From contig NZ_DGUZ01000021.1 of the NCBI RefSeq assembly GCF_002394865.1, forward strand, positions 40,872 through 104,871: a DNA stretch of 64,000 bases. Direction: 5' to 3'. Below the pieces are notes generated by a model. It did not search any database. It was not told the origin of the DNA and worked only from the letters and a program-made list of their open reading frames with translations. The position numbers and the translations under genes were made by a program. Shown here piece after piece: positions 16,962 to 24,437 of the stretch. The stretch comes from Fibrobacter sp. UBA4297. Lineage in GTDB: Bacteria > Fibrobacterota > Fibrobacteria > Fibrobacterales > Fibrobacteraceae. Position 1 is the stretch's first letter; each line of letters starts with the position of its first letter.

Positions 16962-18668
16962 CTAGAAGGCTTTCTTTGCAGTGCAATAGAAGCGGAGGCG
17001 GCTATACCCGCCATTGGGAACTTCGACAACTTCGTTGCCAATGACCTGGATAATCGAGCCGGCTAAAGATATACCCCACTTCGGAAAACGTTGTTCAAAA
17101 GTCACGTCCCAGAACCAGTCGCCCTTTACGACATAAGGATTAATTGAACGGAGGTTCCATTCAGCATCACTTCTGTAGCGCAAGGAATGAGAAATGCGGA
17201 AGGACCTTTTAATAAGCCAATCGGCATTAAACGCCACAAAGAATTCAGCGGGAGTGACTTCAAAGCGCTTGTCATTTCCGTCAATGCGTTCAAAGCCCGT
17301 GAGTGCTGTAAACTTGAACATATCCTTATACCAAAGATTCAGCCAAAATTCACCTGTAACGCCTTTTATCCAAGAATTATAGCGCGAAACATCTCCATGA
17401 CGGAATATAAAGCCGCTGTCAACAACAAATTTTTCAACTTCAAATATTTCCGCACCATGTTCTGCCCAGAAACTCCCCCGCAGCCCAAAGCCAAGGAAAT
17501 TTGTCAATGAATCTTCAAATTGGGCATAGCCTTGCAACAAATTCATACGACCAGCAGCCGTGAGCGAAATCGTATCGCCGTCAAAGAATTCATGCGTATC
17601 GGCAAGCGGGTTCAGGCGCGTCCCAGAAACATTTTTTACACCAATTGTGATATTCATTTTTTCTAAGGCTGGCACTTGGTATTCAATGCTATCTTGAATA
17701 AGCCAATCTCTATTATTCACACCAAACATCACGTCTAATTTGAGTTGTGAAATCGGTTTGAATCGCATTTCCAAGAACGGCCACATGACGCGACCATCAT
17801 CAAGCCCTGTATAAACAACTCCATCGTCATCAACAAATCGGAAAGCTAGTCCCGCAGAAAGTTGAAGCATACTTTGTCTGCACGTTTCACTGCAATTATA
17901 GACAATGGAACCATTCAGTTCGTGACGTTCGCCTTGTTCTTGTTTACGTTTATTCTGAAATTTTGCATTTTCAAACACAAGCGTTGTCGAGAAATTCCAG
18001 AAATCTGCACGTGTTTCAATACGCGGTTTGTACTGAACCGGAATCCACCTTGAACTTTCTGTAAAGATCCAAAGGTATTCCATACCAGCAAGAACTGAAG
18101 CATTTATAAAATCATTGGTATAGCCAAGGCCACCGTACGCCGAACTAAACATCGGCCAGTTATCCCCAAAATAGGAGAAACTACCTTTGACTTGTCGTTG
18201 CCGATAACCAAAAGTTCTAGTGCTGTAATGATCATCCTGGAACAAGCGGAATGTTGCCCAAAATCCGTGGAACGCAGGCGTGCGTACGCCGGCTTCCAAA
18301 ATAGGCGTTCTATTTGGCGGGCGATCTTTGTATTCCGTCAAAAAATCTTGATATATCAAATCACCTAGTTCATTCCCTGTTTTCATCCAGATAGACGGAG
18401 CTTCTATCGGATTCCAGCTCGGCAAGAACGACATGCGATTCAGAAGCAAACGGTAACGTAGTTTTTGAGGGGTCCACAGTTCACTTTCGGAGTGGATTCC
18501 GCCGGCACCCAAAGCACGATCAAAGTAATAAGTAGGTGAACTAATCAGGAAAGTTCCGTCATCACGAGAGACAACCTCCATACCTTCCATTTCAGCATCA
18601 ACAAAGGCAATAGCATAGCATGCCAAAAAAGCAATAGTGAAGAATATTTTATTCACAAAGGAGTTCAT
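16962..18668 (-). CDS. Predicted outer-membrane beta-barrel protein of unknown function
   Basis: 568 residues from ATG 18668, with an N-terminal signal peptide (about 1-25). The rest is rich in alternating aromatic/hydrophobic strands (for example LRYRLLLNRMSFLP, WATFRLFQ, FEQRFPKWGISLAGSIIQV) and has no transmembrane helices, which fits a large outer-membrane barrel. I do not recognise a named family. The ATG overlaps the stop codon of the gene upstream (TAATG) and has AAAGGAG nine bases before it; a TTG two codons earlier is less likely. It is the last gene of the fmt-rsmB unit. Confidence 0.65.
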   Translation of the reverse strand: MNSFVNKIFFTIAFLACYAIAFVDAEMEGMEVVSRDDGTFLISSPTYYFDRALGAGGIHSESELWTPQKLRYRLLLNRMSFLPSWNPIEAPSIWMKTGNELGDLIYQDFLTEYKDRPPNRTPILEAGVRTPAFHGFWATFRLFQDDHYSTRTFGYRQRQVKGSFSYFGDNWPMFSSAYGGLGYTNDFINASVLAGMEYLWIFTESSRWIPVQYKPRIETRADFWNFSTTLVFENAKFQNKRKQEQGERHELNGSIVYNCSETCRQSMLQLSAGLAFRFVDDDGVVYTGLDDGRVMWPFLEMRFKPISQLKLDVMFGVNNRDWLIQDSIEYQVPALEKMNITIGVKNVSGTRLNPLADTHEFFDGDTISLTAAGRMNLLQGYAQFEDSLTNFLGFGLRGSFWAEHGAEIFEVEKFVVDSGFIFRHGDVSRYNSWIKGVTGEFWLNLWYKDMFKFTALTGFERIDGNDKRFEVTPAEFFVAFNADWLIKRSFRISHSLRYRSDAEWNLRSINPYVVKGDWFWDVTFEQRFPKWGISLAGSIIQVIGNEVVEVPNGGYSRLRFYCTAKKAF

Positions 18669-19303
18669 TACCAAATGCTCCTTTCAAAAGTTACACCAGC
18701 AGACAACATATTAGATCTTTTTGGAAGCGTCCATAGCTGTTCCCACATAACGTGGAATCCAGCGCTATATTCCTTGAATCTAAACACAGGTAAACTAATT
18801 CTTGCATACCATCCAAATTCGGTTTCATTGTCCGTCAAGGAGCCACCTTTTTCAAACCAATTAAACTTTTCGACATCGGCGCGGGCCCAACTGCAAGTGA
18901 AACCGCCACCAATGACCACAGGCCGAATCAGTCGCCATTTCCAATCGGCACCGACACGTCCCATAAACTGGTGAGCTCCATCATATTTAATATCGGCGTG
19001 AGGTTTGAAATAAGTGTATTGGAACATAACAATTCCATCGACATTTTCCCAATAAGTATAGCGAATGCCAATACCACCATACAAAGCATTTTCGACGGCA
19101 TCCATCAAGCGGCCCATCGGATAAATTTCGCCACCTTCAAGGAACACAGAAAAATGCGAAAAAGAAATGTCGTTTGCAACGGCAAGGGAATCTTTTCTAA
19201 AGGCAAGCGGATCTTTGGGCGTAAGTTCTGACGCACTCATTGGCGCTTGCGCATGCAAAAGCGAAGCCAGACTTATTGCTAGAATCGTAATGTTTTTTTT
19301 CAT
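18668..19303 (-). CDS. Small predicted outer-membrane beta-barrel protein
   Basis: 211 residues with a signal peptide (1 to about 19, ending LLHAQA). Repeated amphipathic strands such as GGIGIRYTYW, IVMFQYTYF, FMGRVGADWKWRL and MLSAGVTFERSIW, with a terminal aromatic residue, are typical of outer-membrane barrels. No family name can be given. The start overlaps the rsmB stop (ATGA) and the stop overlaps the next gene, so translation is coupled on both sides. It may work together with the larger barrel encoded downstream; that is inference from the gene order. Confidence 0.6.
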   Translation of the reverse strand: MKKNITILAISLASLLHAQAPMSASELTPKDPLAFRKDSLAVANDISFSHFSVFLEGGEIYPMGRLMDAVENALYGGIGIRYTYWENVDGIVMFQYTYFKPHADIKYDGAHQFMGRVGADWKWRLIRPVVIGGGFTCSWARADVEKFNWFEKGGSLTDNETEFGWYARISLPVFRFKEYSAGFHVMWEQLWTLPKRSNMLSAGVTFERSIW

Positions 19304-20580
19304 TTTTTATATTCCAAAGCTTGTGCGAAAAAGCCATCGAGGCGAGGATCTTTTTGTCCCGGCAAGACTGGCTCGCCGACCTTCGCGAATTTGGGATGAG
19401 CCTTGACGAATCGAGCAATGACGCGCGTTGTTTCCGTCGGGTCGGGGCTGCATGTGGCATACACAAGGCGCCCGCCAGGAGCAAGTGCAGTCGATGCGTT
19501 TTCGAGAATCTTGAACTGGAGTTCGGCGACTTCATTGATGGATTCCGGAGTCATGCGGTACACAGATTCCGGACGGCGAGCAATCACGCCCATGTTGCTA
19601 CAGGGAACATCGAGAAGAATGCGGTCAAATTTAGACGAAAGACGAGAGACTAGAGACGAGAGAAACGAATGCTGCGGAGCGGTCGCGGAATCTTGAGCAG
19701 GCGCAAGGTCGATGACTTCGGTCTTGATGTTTGTAAGGCCGAGGCGGTTCATCAGGTCCTGCATTTTTTCGAGGCGCGAGGCGGACGAATCGCTCGCGAG
19801 AATCTCGAGCGAGCTATCCATTTCAGCCATGAGAGCGGTCTTGCCGCCGGGAGCGGCACAAGCGTCCCAGACTTTCAAGCCAGGCTTCAAGTCGAGGAGT
19901 TTCACGACTTCAAATGCGGACGGATTCTGGAACGAGAATTCACCTTTCACAAATTCCGGAAGCGCAAGCAAGAGCTTCACACCCACGTCGCGCGGGATTT
20001 CAATAAAGCGGTCGTAGAGAATCGAGGCGCCCATAATGCCGATTTTTTCGGCAAGCACCGGAGCGCTCGTCTTTTGCAAATTCACGCGGATCCATTCAGT
20101 CGGGCGCTCCAGTGTCGCCTTCGCCAAGGCTTCGGCGCGGTCGCCTCCATACACGTCGAACCAACGACGCACAAGCCATTCAGGCACGGAATTCTCGACG
20201 CTCACGCGGCGAACGCGCTGCGGTGGAAGCGCAGGCTCGCCCTGACGGCGAGCAGTGCGAAGCACTGCGTTCACAAGCCGCGCAGTACTCTCGCCGAGAT
20301 TTGCAGACTTTGCAAGTTCCACGCTATCATTGATTGCAGCGTAATCCGGCACGTCCATAAAGAACATCTGGAAGAGGCCCATTTCAAGAATCACGCGGGC
20401 TTCGAGCGACGGCAATTTTTTCGTGAGCGACTTGACAAAATATTCAAGGTACAAGTGCCTGCGGCAAACGCCAAGCGCAAGTTCCATCGCAAATGGAGAA
20501 AGTCCGCTTTCCTTGATGAACGAGCCTTCTTTTAGCCAAAGCAAAAGGACTCGAAAGGCTTCTTCACGTTCCGTTAGCAA
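19300..20580 (-). CDS. rsmB: 16S rRNA (cytosine967-C5)-methyltransferase, with a heptamer repeat in its coding region
   Basis: 426 residues. It methylates C967 of 16S rRNA using S-adenosylmethionine. An N-terminal NusB-like helical domain (1 to about 135) precedes the Rossmann methyltransferase with VWDACAAPGGKT, the catalytic motif LDVPCSNMG and the second cysteine in YATCSPDPTE. The start is TTG 20580 with GAGGGG eight bases upstream, overlapping the end of fmt by 7 bp. The region SFLSSLVSRLSS, between DLAPAQD and FDRILLDVPCS, is encoded by a 7-bp tandem array and looks like an insertion in a surface loop before motif IV. fmt next to rsmB is a common bacterial order. Confidence 0.95.
   Translation of the reverse strand: MLTEREEAFRVLLLWLKEGSFIKESGLSPFAMELALGVCRRHLYLEYFVKSLTKKLPSLEARVILEMGLFQMFFMDVPDYAAINDSVELAKSANLGESTARLVNAVLRTARRQGEPALPPQRVRRVSVENSVPEWLVRRWFDVYGGDRAEALAKATLERPTEWIRVNLQKTSAPVLAEKIGIMGASILYDRFIEIPRDVGVKLLLALPEFVKGEFSFQNPSAFEVVKLLDLKPGLKVWDACAAPGGKTALMAEMDSSLEILASDSSASRLEKMQDLMNRLGLTNIKTEVIDLAPAQDSATAPQHSFLSSLVSRLSSKFDRILLDVPCSNMGVIARRPESVYRMTPESINEVAELQFKILENASTALAPGGRLVYATCSPDPTETTRVIARFVKAHPKFAKVGEPVLPGQKDPRLDGFFAQALEYKK
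19634..19668. repeat. Heptamer array inside rsmB
   Basis: In 7-base steps from 19634 the plus strand reads GACGAAA, GACGAGA, GACTAGA, GACGAGA, GAAACGA. Five units make 35 bp. On the coding strand it is read as Ser/Leu-rich peptide. It has the same period as the intergenic arrays. Confidence 0.85.
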
Positions 20581-21497
20581 AACTGTAACCCCTCGCGCTT
20601 TTGAATGCCACGCATAAAGTCAGCCACAGGCATTGGCTTTTTGCCTTCGGCCTGTATTACAATCACTTCGAGAACGCCATCACCTGTGCCGACAAAGAAT
20701 CGGTTATCCTTGAATTCAACAACGCCCGGAGCAAGTTTCGGACCGTTTTCGGGAGTGTCTGTTTCACGCAAGTACACCATGCGGCCACCGAGCTTTCCGT
20801 ATCCACCCGGCCACGGATTGAACGCGCGGATACGATCGTGAATCGTGCGAGCCGGCAAATTGAAGTCGATCAAGCCTTCTTCTTTCTTGATTTTCGGGGC
20901 GCCACTTGCCTGAGCGTGGTCTTGCGTCAAATCCTTTTCGCAACCGTTCTTGAGCTGGTTCAAGGCATCGTCCAAGGCATCGCAGCCCGGAGCGACCATT
21001 TTATCGAGCAAGCTTGCGGTTGTGTCCTGATGGTCAATCACAACCGTGCGCTGAGCAAGAATCGGGCCATGGTCCATTTTTTCGTCCAGGCGGAAAACAG
21101 TCACGCCAGTTTCCTTGAGGCCATCGGCAATAGCACGCTGCACCGGAGCAGCGCCGCGGTACTTCGGGAGCAAACTGCCGTGAACGTTCACGGCACCAAA
21201 CTTCGTGATGCCCAAAATATTCTTGGGCAAGATGGAATACGCCACAACGACATAGAGGTCGGCATCGTACTTGCGGAGGTCAGCTTCGAATTCAGGAGAC
21301 TTCAAGTCCGTCGGCTGTAAGACCGACAAATTGTGCTTGAGCGCAGCCTCTTTCACAGGCGGGGGCGTAAGCACGCGACCACGGCCTGCCGGGCGATCGG
21401 GCTGAGTGACAACAGCTAAAACTTCGTTATCGGAAGCAACGAGGTGCTCCAAGAATTGAGCCGCAAACGCGGGCGTTCCCATAAATACAATTTTCAT
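20574..21497 (-). CDS. fmt: Methionyl-tRNA formyltransferase
   Basis: 307 residues, normal for the family. It formylates initiator Met-tRNA. The N-terminal domain has MKIVFMGTPAFA, the tetrahydrofolate-site SLLPKYRGAAPVQRAI with the catalytic Asn in NVHGSLLP, and GVTVFRLDEKMDHGPI; a C-terminal OB-like domain follows. The ATG at 21497 is the true start: the motif begins there and a TATATTTC box ends 5 nt upstream. An upstream in-frame extension reads through a palindromic repeat and is rejected. First gene of the fmt-rsmB-barrel unit. Confidence 0.96.
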   Translation of the reverse strand: MKIVFMGTPAFAAQFLEHLVASDNEVLAVVTQPDRPAGRGRVLTPPPVKEAALKHNLSVLQPTDLKSPEFEADLRKYDADLYVVVAYSILPKNILGITKFGAVNVHGSLLPKYRGAAPVQRAIADGLKETGVTVFRLDEKMDHGPILAQRTVVIDHQDTTASLLDKMVAPGCDALDDALNQLKNGCEKDLTQDHAQASGAPKIKKEEGLIDFNLPARTIHDRIRAFNPWPGGYGKLGGRMVYLRETDTPENGPKLAPGVVEFKDNRFFVGTGDGVLEVIVIQAEGKKPMPVADFMRGIQKREGLQFC

Positions 21498-21502
21498 ACT
21501 GG

Positions 21503-21510
21503 GAAATATA
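21503..21510 (-). promoter_or_regulatory. -7 box TATATTTC, leaderless-type promoter of fmt
   Basis: TATATTTC on the minus strand, then CCAGT, then the ATG of fmt. It matches TAnnTTTG in all but the last base, and no ribosome site fits in the gap. Confidence 0.55.
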
Positions 21511-21524
21511 GTTATTGAAATGGT

Positions 21525-21550
21525 GATCCCCGCACGGAGGCGGGGATGAC
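21525..21550. repeat. Palindromic element upstream of fmt and lrgA
   Basis: ATCCCCGC (21526-21533) pairs with GCGGGGAT (21540-21547) around the loop ACGGAG, followed by GAC. Loop and flank match the copy at 5012-5044 while the stem differs. Confidence 0.85.
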
Positions 21551-21592
21551 AAATAAGGAAAACATAGTCTTTACACGCCTTAAGCATTATTC

Positions 21593-21600
21593 TATCTTTG
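21593..21600 (+). promoter_or_regulatory. -7 box TATCTTTG, leaderless-type promoter of lrgA
   Basis: Exact TAnnTTTG match followed by GCCGC and the ATG at 21606. This fixes the start of lrgA and argues against the upstream in-frame ATG at 21546, which lies within the palindromic element. Confidence 0.6.
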
Positions 21601-21605
21601 GCCGC

Positions 21606-21962
21606 ATGCGAGTATTATTACAATTAGCCCTGATTTTGGGGATTTGCTACGCAGGCGACCTCATTCATGATTACACGGGCATTCCCGTCCCCGGTAACAT
21701 TCTCGGAATGCTCATCCTGCTCTTGTTACTTTGCCTAAAAATCGTGAAACTCGACCAGATTCGCGAAGTGAGCGATTTCTTCTTGAAACGCCTTTCGTTC
21801 TTCTTCTTGCCGCCAGCAATCGGGCTTATGCTCGTCGGTGACGATGTCAAAAGCCAGTGGCCCCTATTGCTGTTCCTCTGCATCGTAATTACGATTGCGA
21901 CGATGGCAATAACAGGCTGGACCGTTCAACTTTTAAGCAAAAAATCCAAAGACAAAAATTGA
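21606..21962 (+). CDS. lrgA: CidA/LrgA-family membrane protein
   Basis: 118 residues with about four transmembrane segments. IPVPGNILGMLILLLLL and FFLPPAIGLMLVGD are LrgA/CidA family signatures. In other bacteria LrgA and LrgB act together in the inner membrane, affecting murein hydrolase activity and the export of small organic acids such as pyruvate; which applies here is unknown. lrgB starts 12 bp downstream, so the pair forms an operon. The ATG is set by the TATCTTTG box 5 nt upstream. Confidence 0.88.
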   Translation: MRVLLQLALILGICYAGDLIHDYTGIPVPGNILGMLILLLLLCLKIVKLDQIREVSDFFLKRLSFFFLPPAIGLMLVGDDVKSQWPLLLFLCIVITIATMAITGWTVQLLSKKSKDKN

Positions 21963-21974
21963 TTTTTACGCGCT

Positions 21975-22643
21975 ATGTTTGGAATCATTCTTACTATCAT
22001 CGCTTTTGAGCTTGGCGTTACCATCCGCAACAAGTGGCGTAATCCGCTTTTGAACCCGATTCTCATTGCAACCATTCTCATCATCGTTTTTTTGACGATT
22101 ACAGGAATCAGTTACGATACATACAAAGTCGGTGGCGATTACATTTCATTTTTCCTTGGACCTGTAACAGTTCTGCTTGCCGTTCCTTTGTACAGACACA
22201 TCCAGGCACTCAAAAACAACTGGCTCCCAATTTTAACTGGGATTCTCGTGGGCTGCATCACAAGCATTGCCTGCGTAATCGCTTGCGCCAAGATTTTCAA
22301 CATCAGCAAGACTCTGATGCTTTCGCTCATTCCTAAGTCCATCACTATTCCGATGGGTTCTGTGGTATCCGAGCAGATTGGCGGTATTCCGTCAATCACG
22401 ATTGTGGCAATAGTCATTACGGGAATTACAGGCGCCGTGACAGCACCGCTCGTTTGCAGATTTTTCCGCATCGGGAATCCGGTTGCACAAGGCGTTGCCA
22501 TTGGAACGGCGAGCCACGCACTTGGAACGACTAAGGCTATGGAAATTGGAGAAGTTCAGGGCGCGATGAGTAGCTTGTCGATAGGGGTCGCGGGCGTGAT
22601 GACAGTGTTCGTGACACCGGTAATGCTGAATATCTTCGGATAA
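21975..22643 (+). CDS. lrgB: LrgB-family membrane protein
   Basis: 222 residues, polytopic. PKSITIPMGSVVSEQIGGIPSIT, GVAIGTASHALGTTKAME and the C-terminal AGVMTVFVTPVML are characteristic of LrgB. It pairs with LrgA encoded just upstream. There is no clear ribosome site in the 12-bp gap, and translation may be coupled. No terminator is visible downstream; the following 200 bp are dispersed repeats. Confidence 0.92.
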   Translation: MFGIILTIIAFELGVTIRNKWRNPLLNPILIATILIIVFLTITGISYDTYKVGGDYISFFLGPVTVLLAVPLYRHIQALKNNWLPILTGILVGCITSIACVIACAKIFNISKTLMLSLIPKSITIPMGSVVSEQIGGIPSITIVAIVITGITGAVTAPLVCRFFRIGNPVAQGVAIGTASHALGTTKAMEIGEVQGAMSSLSIGVAGVMTVFVTPVMLNIFG

Positions 22644-22657
22644 AACGTGTATGCCGA

Positions 22658-22734
22658 CCCCGTCCCCATTCGCGGATCATGACTACTAAGCAGCATAGCT
22701 GCAAGTAGTCAAAGAGAACTAATCCGGGGTGACA
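22658..22734. repeat. Dispersed hairpin repeat, copy 2
   Basis: Near-identical to 6302-6380, including the inner hairpin. Differences are few (CGCGG for CGCGA, AACTAATCC for AACGGAGTCC). Both copies end CCGGGGTGACA. Confidence 0.9.
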
Positions 22735-22849
22735 ATGCAAGAACGAGAAATAATGGATCCTTCGTCGCTACGCTCCTCAGGATGACGAGAGGGAGGTGCC
22801 CTCCCAGAACAGAATCCGGGGTGACAATGCGCGGGCGTTTCAAAATCCG
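22735..22849. repeat. Further mixed dispersed repeats downstream of the nitroreductase gene
   Basis: TGGATCCTTCG...CTCAGGATGACGAGA (about 22751-22787) is the family inserted in mutY. GAATCCGGGGTGACAATG (about 22812-22829) is a half of the palindromic element. No gene is visible. Confidence 0.7.
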
Positions 22850-24232
22850 CTATCTCGCGGGACTTTTTCCGATGAGCACAGTCGAGATGATGCTTTCGCT
22901 TTCCGGAATTTCAAGCAATTTTTTCAATTCGTCATGGTAGAAGAAATGCTCTTCACGGGCAGTCTTGTTGAGGAGACGCGCGGAGACGTAAAGCGATTCA
23001 GTGAGCACGCCCGCGTTCAAGTTCATGTAGCGGTAGCCGCGGTTGCCAAGCACATTGCAGGACTCGTTCAAATTAGACGTGAGAACTACTGCGAACATCG
23101 CATTTTGAACTTGTTCGGGAACGGCAAAGCATTTGTTAAACTTTTTCGGATTGGCAGAACCACTTTGCATGTAAATGGACTTGCGAACCGGGATGTAGCG
23201 GTACACGCCAGCATACACGAACATCACATCAAAAACCACCACCCAAATTTTTATGAGTCCAGCACCAAAAGCGTTTAACTGAGCAAGTTCCAGCCAGCGC
23301 AACATCGACGAAAAATCGTCCAAGTCCAGCGTTCCGTGTGTAAACGGAGTGGCGACTTTTTTATCGGCACGCAAATACCACAGTTCACGCAAGTAATACT
23401 CATTCGTAAACTTCGACGGCGTCAGCGGAAATTCATCGCCCGGGAGCGCCTGCACATTCAAACGGCGCACCTTCATGCAAAGGTTCAAGTCGTCAATGTT
23501 TTCAAGACGATTCTGCAACATGAATCGCGACGGATAACGCGAAATTTCCATGCGGCATTCATCTTCGCCAATGTACGCACCCATCTCCGCATGATTCGAA
23601 TAAGCAAGTTCACCAACACCATCATCGACGGAATTGAACGCGACCATGCTCTTTTCAGGGAACACCGCAATCGCCGCCATCGGCATTTCGGTCGCCCCAA
23701 GTTTGAGCGAGACCGCAATGGAATCATCGACAAACCCGCCCAATGCAAAAACTTTTTGTCCACGGGATTTTGCAAGGAGAATCGTGTTTGCGCAAGCAGA
23801 GCCCACATCCATTTGCACCTGACGATACGCGGCCTCGCGGAATCGCCAAACCGCACGTTCCAGGAGCCCTGTGTAAATGAAAATCGTCTGCGCTTCGGTT
23901 ATAAATTCCTGTTCCGGAAACGACGCAAGAATCGCCTTGCGGACATCGACACCGCCAATCTTGACAAGCTTCGATTCTGCACGGTCCACGTAGTAAACGC
24001 CATCGGGAACCTCTCCCCCATGCACCACGGCATAGACGCAAACCGGATTCAGGTAATCCGCCGAAACCGGTGCCAAAAGCGGCATGAACGCGGCCGTCAA
24101 CGGATGACGTTCGCACCCTTCATAACGCTTATCGGCATACGCCTGCTTTTCCCAATGCATAATGATAGGATCCCCGCTTCCGCGAGGAATGTACTGGGTC
24201 GATTCGTGGTAAATTTCCGAAAAATAGCGCAT
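22850..24232 (-). CDS. SagB-like oxidoreductase with two nitroreductase-type domains
   Basis: 460 residues, cytoplasmic. The first half shows a SagB/ThcOx-type nitroreductase pattern: GVYYVDRAESKLVKI, then RFREAAYRQVQMDVGSACANTILLA, then LGATEMPMAAIAVFPE. The second half repeats it more loosely: GVYRYIP, VVLTSNLNESCNVLGNRGYRYMNLNAGVLTESLYVSARLL and ESIISTVLIGKSP. Such FMN enzymes oxidise azolines in modified peptides or have unknown roles. No cyclodehydratase or precursor peptide gene lies nearby, so the substrate is open. A TATCTTGC box ends 7 nt before the ATG, fitting the leaderless pattern. Confidence 0.72.
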   Translation of the reverse strand: MRYFSEIYHESTQYIPRGSGDPIIMHWEKQAYADKRYEGCERHPLTAAFMPLLAPVSADYLNPVCVYAVVHGGEVPDGVYYVDRAESKLVKIGGVDVRKAILASFPEQEFITEAQTIFIYTGLLERAVWRFREAAYRQVQMDVGSACANTILLAKSRGQKVFALGGFVDDSIAVSLKLGATEMPMAAIAVFPEKSMVAFNSVDDGVGELAYSNHAEMGAYIGEDECRMEISRYPSRFMLQNRLENIDDLNLCMKVRRLNVQALPGDEFPLTPSKFTNEYYLRELWYLRADKKVATPFTHGTLDLDDFSSMLRWLELAQLNAFGAGLIKIWVVVFDVMFVYAGVYRYIPVRKSIYMQSGSANPKKFNKCFAVPEQVQNAMFAVVLTSNLNESCNVLGNRGYRYMNLNAGVLTESLYVSARLLNKTAREEHFFYHDELKKLLEIPESESIISTVLIGKSPAR

Positions 24233-24437
24233 TCAAAATGCAAGATAAAAAGTTTACAGTGGGGGCAACGGCCTTGGACACTTAAATAAAAGTTTTTTGT
24301 GTGTTTTTCTTACAAAAAAAGGATTTTTCGACCAAAACACTTAATACACTTTTAATGTAGACTTCAGTTTTTCATCACTATACGGAACGCAGCGAAATAT
24401 ATCTTAAGGAAAAAGAAAAACACATTAAGAGGGCTTT

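Noticed and set aside
21546..21605. ATG 21546 as the start of lrgA
   Set aside because: It lies in a palindromic repeat and adds 20 residues unlike the family; an exact TATCTTTG box points to ATG 21606.
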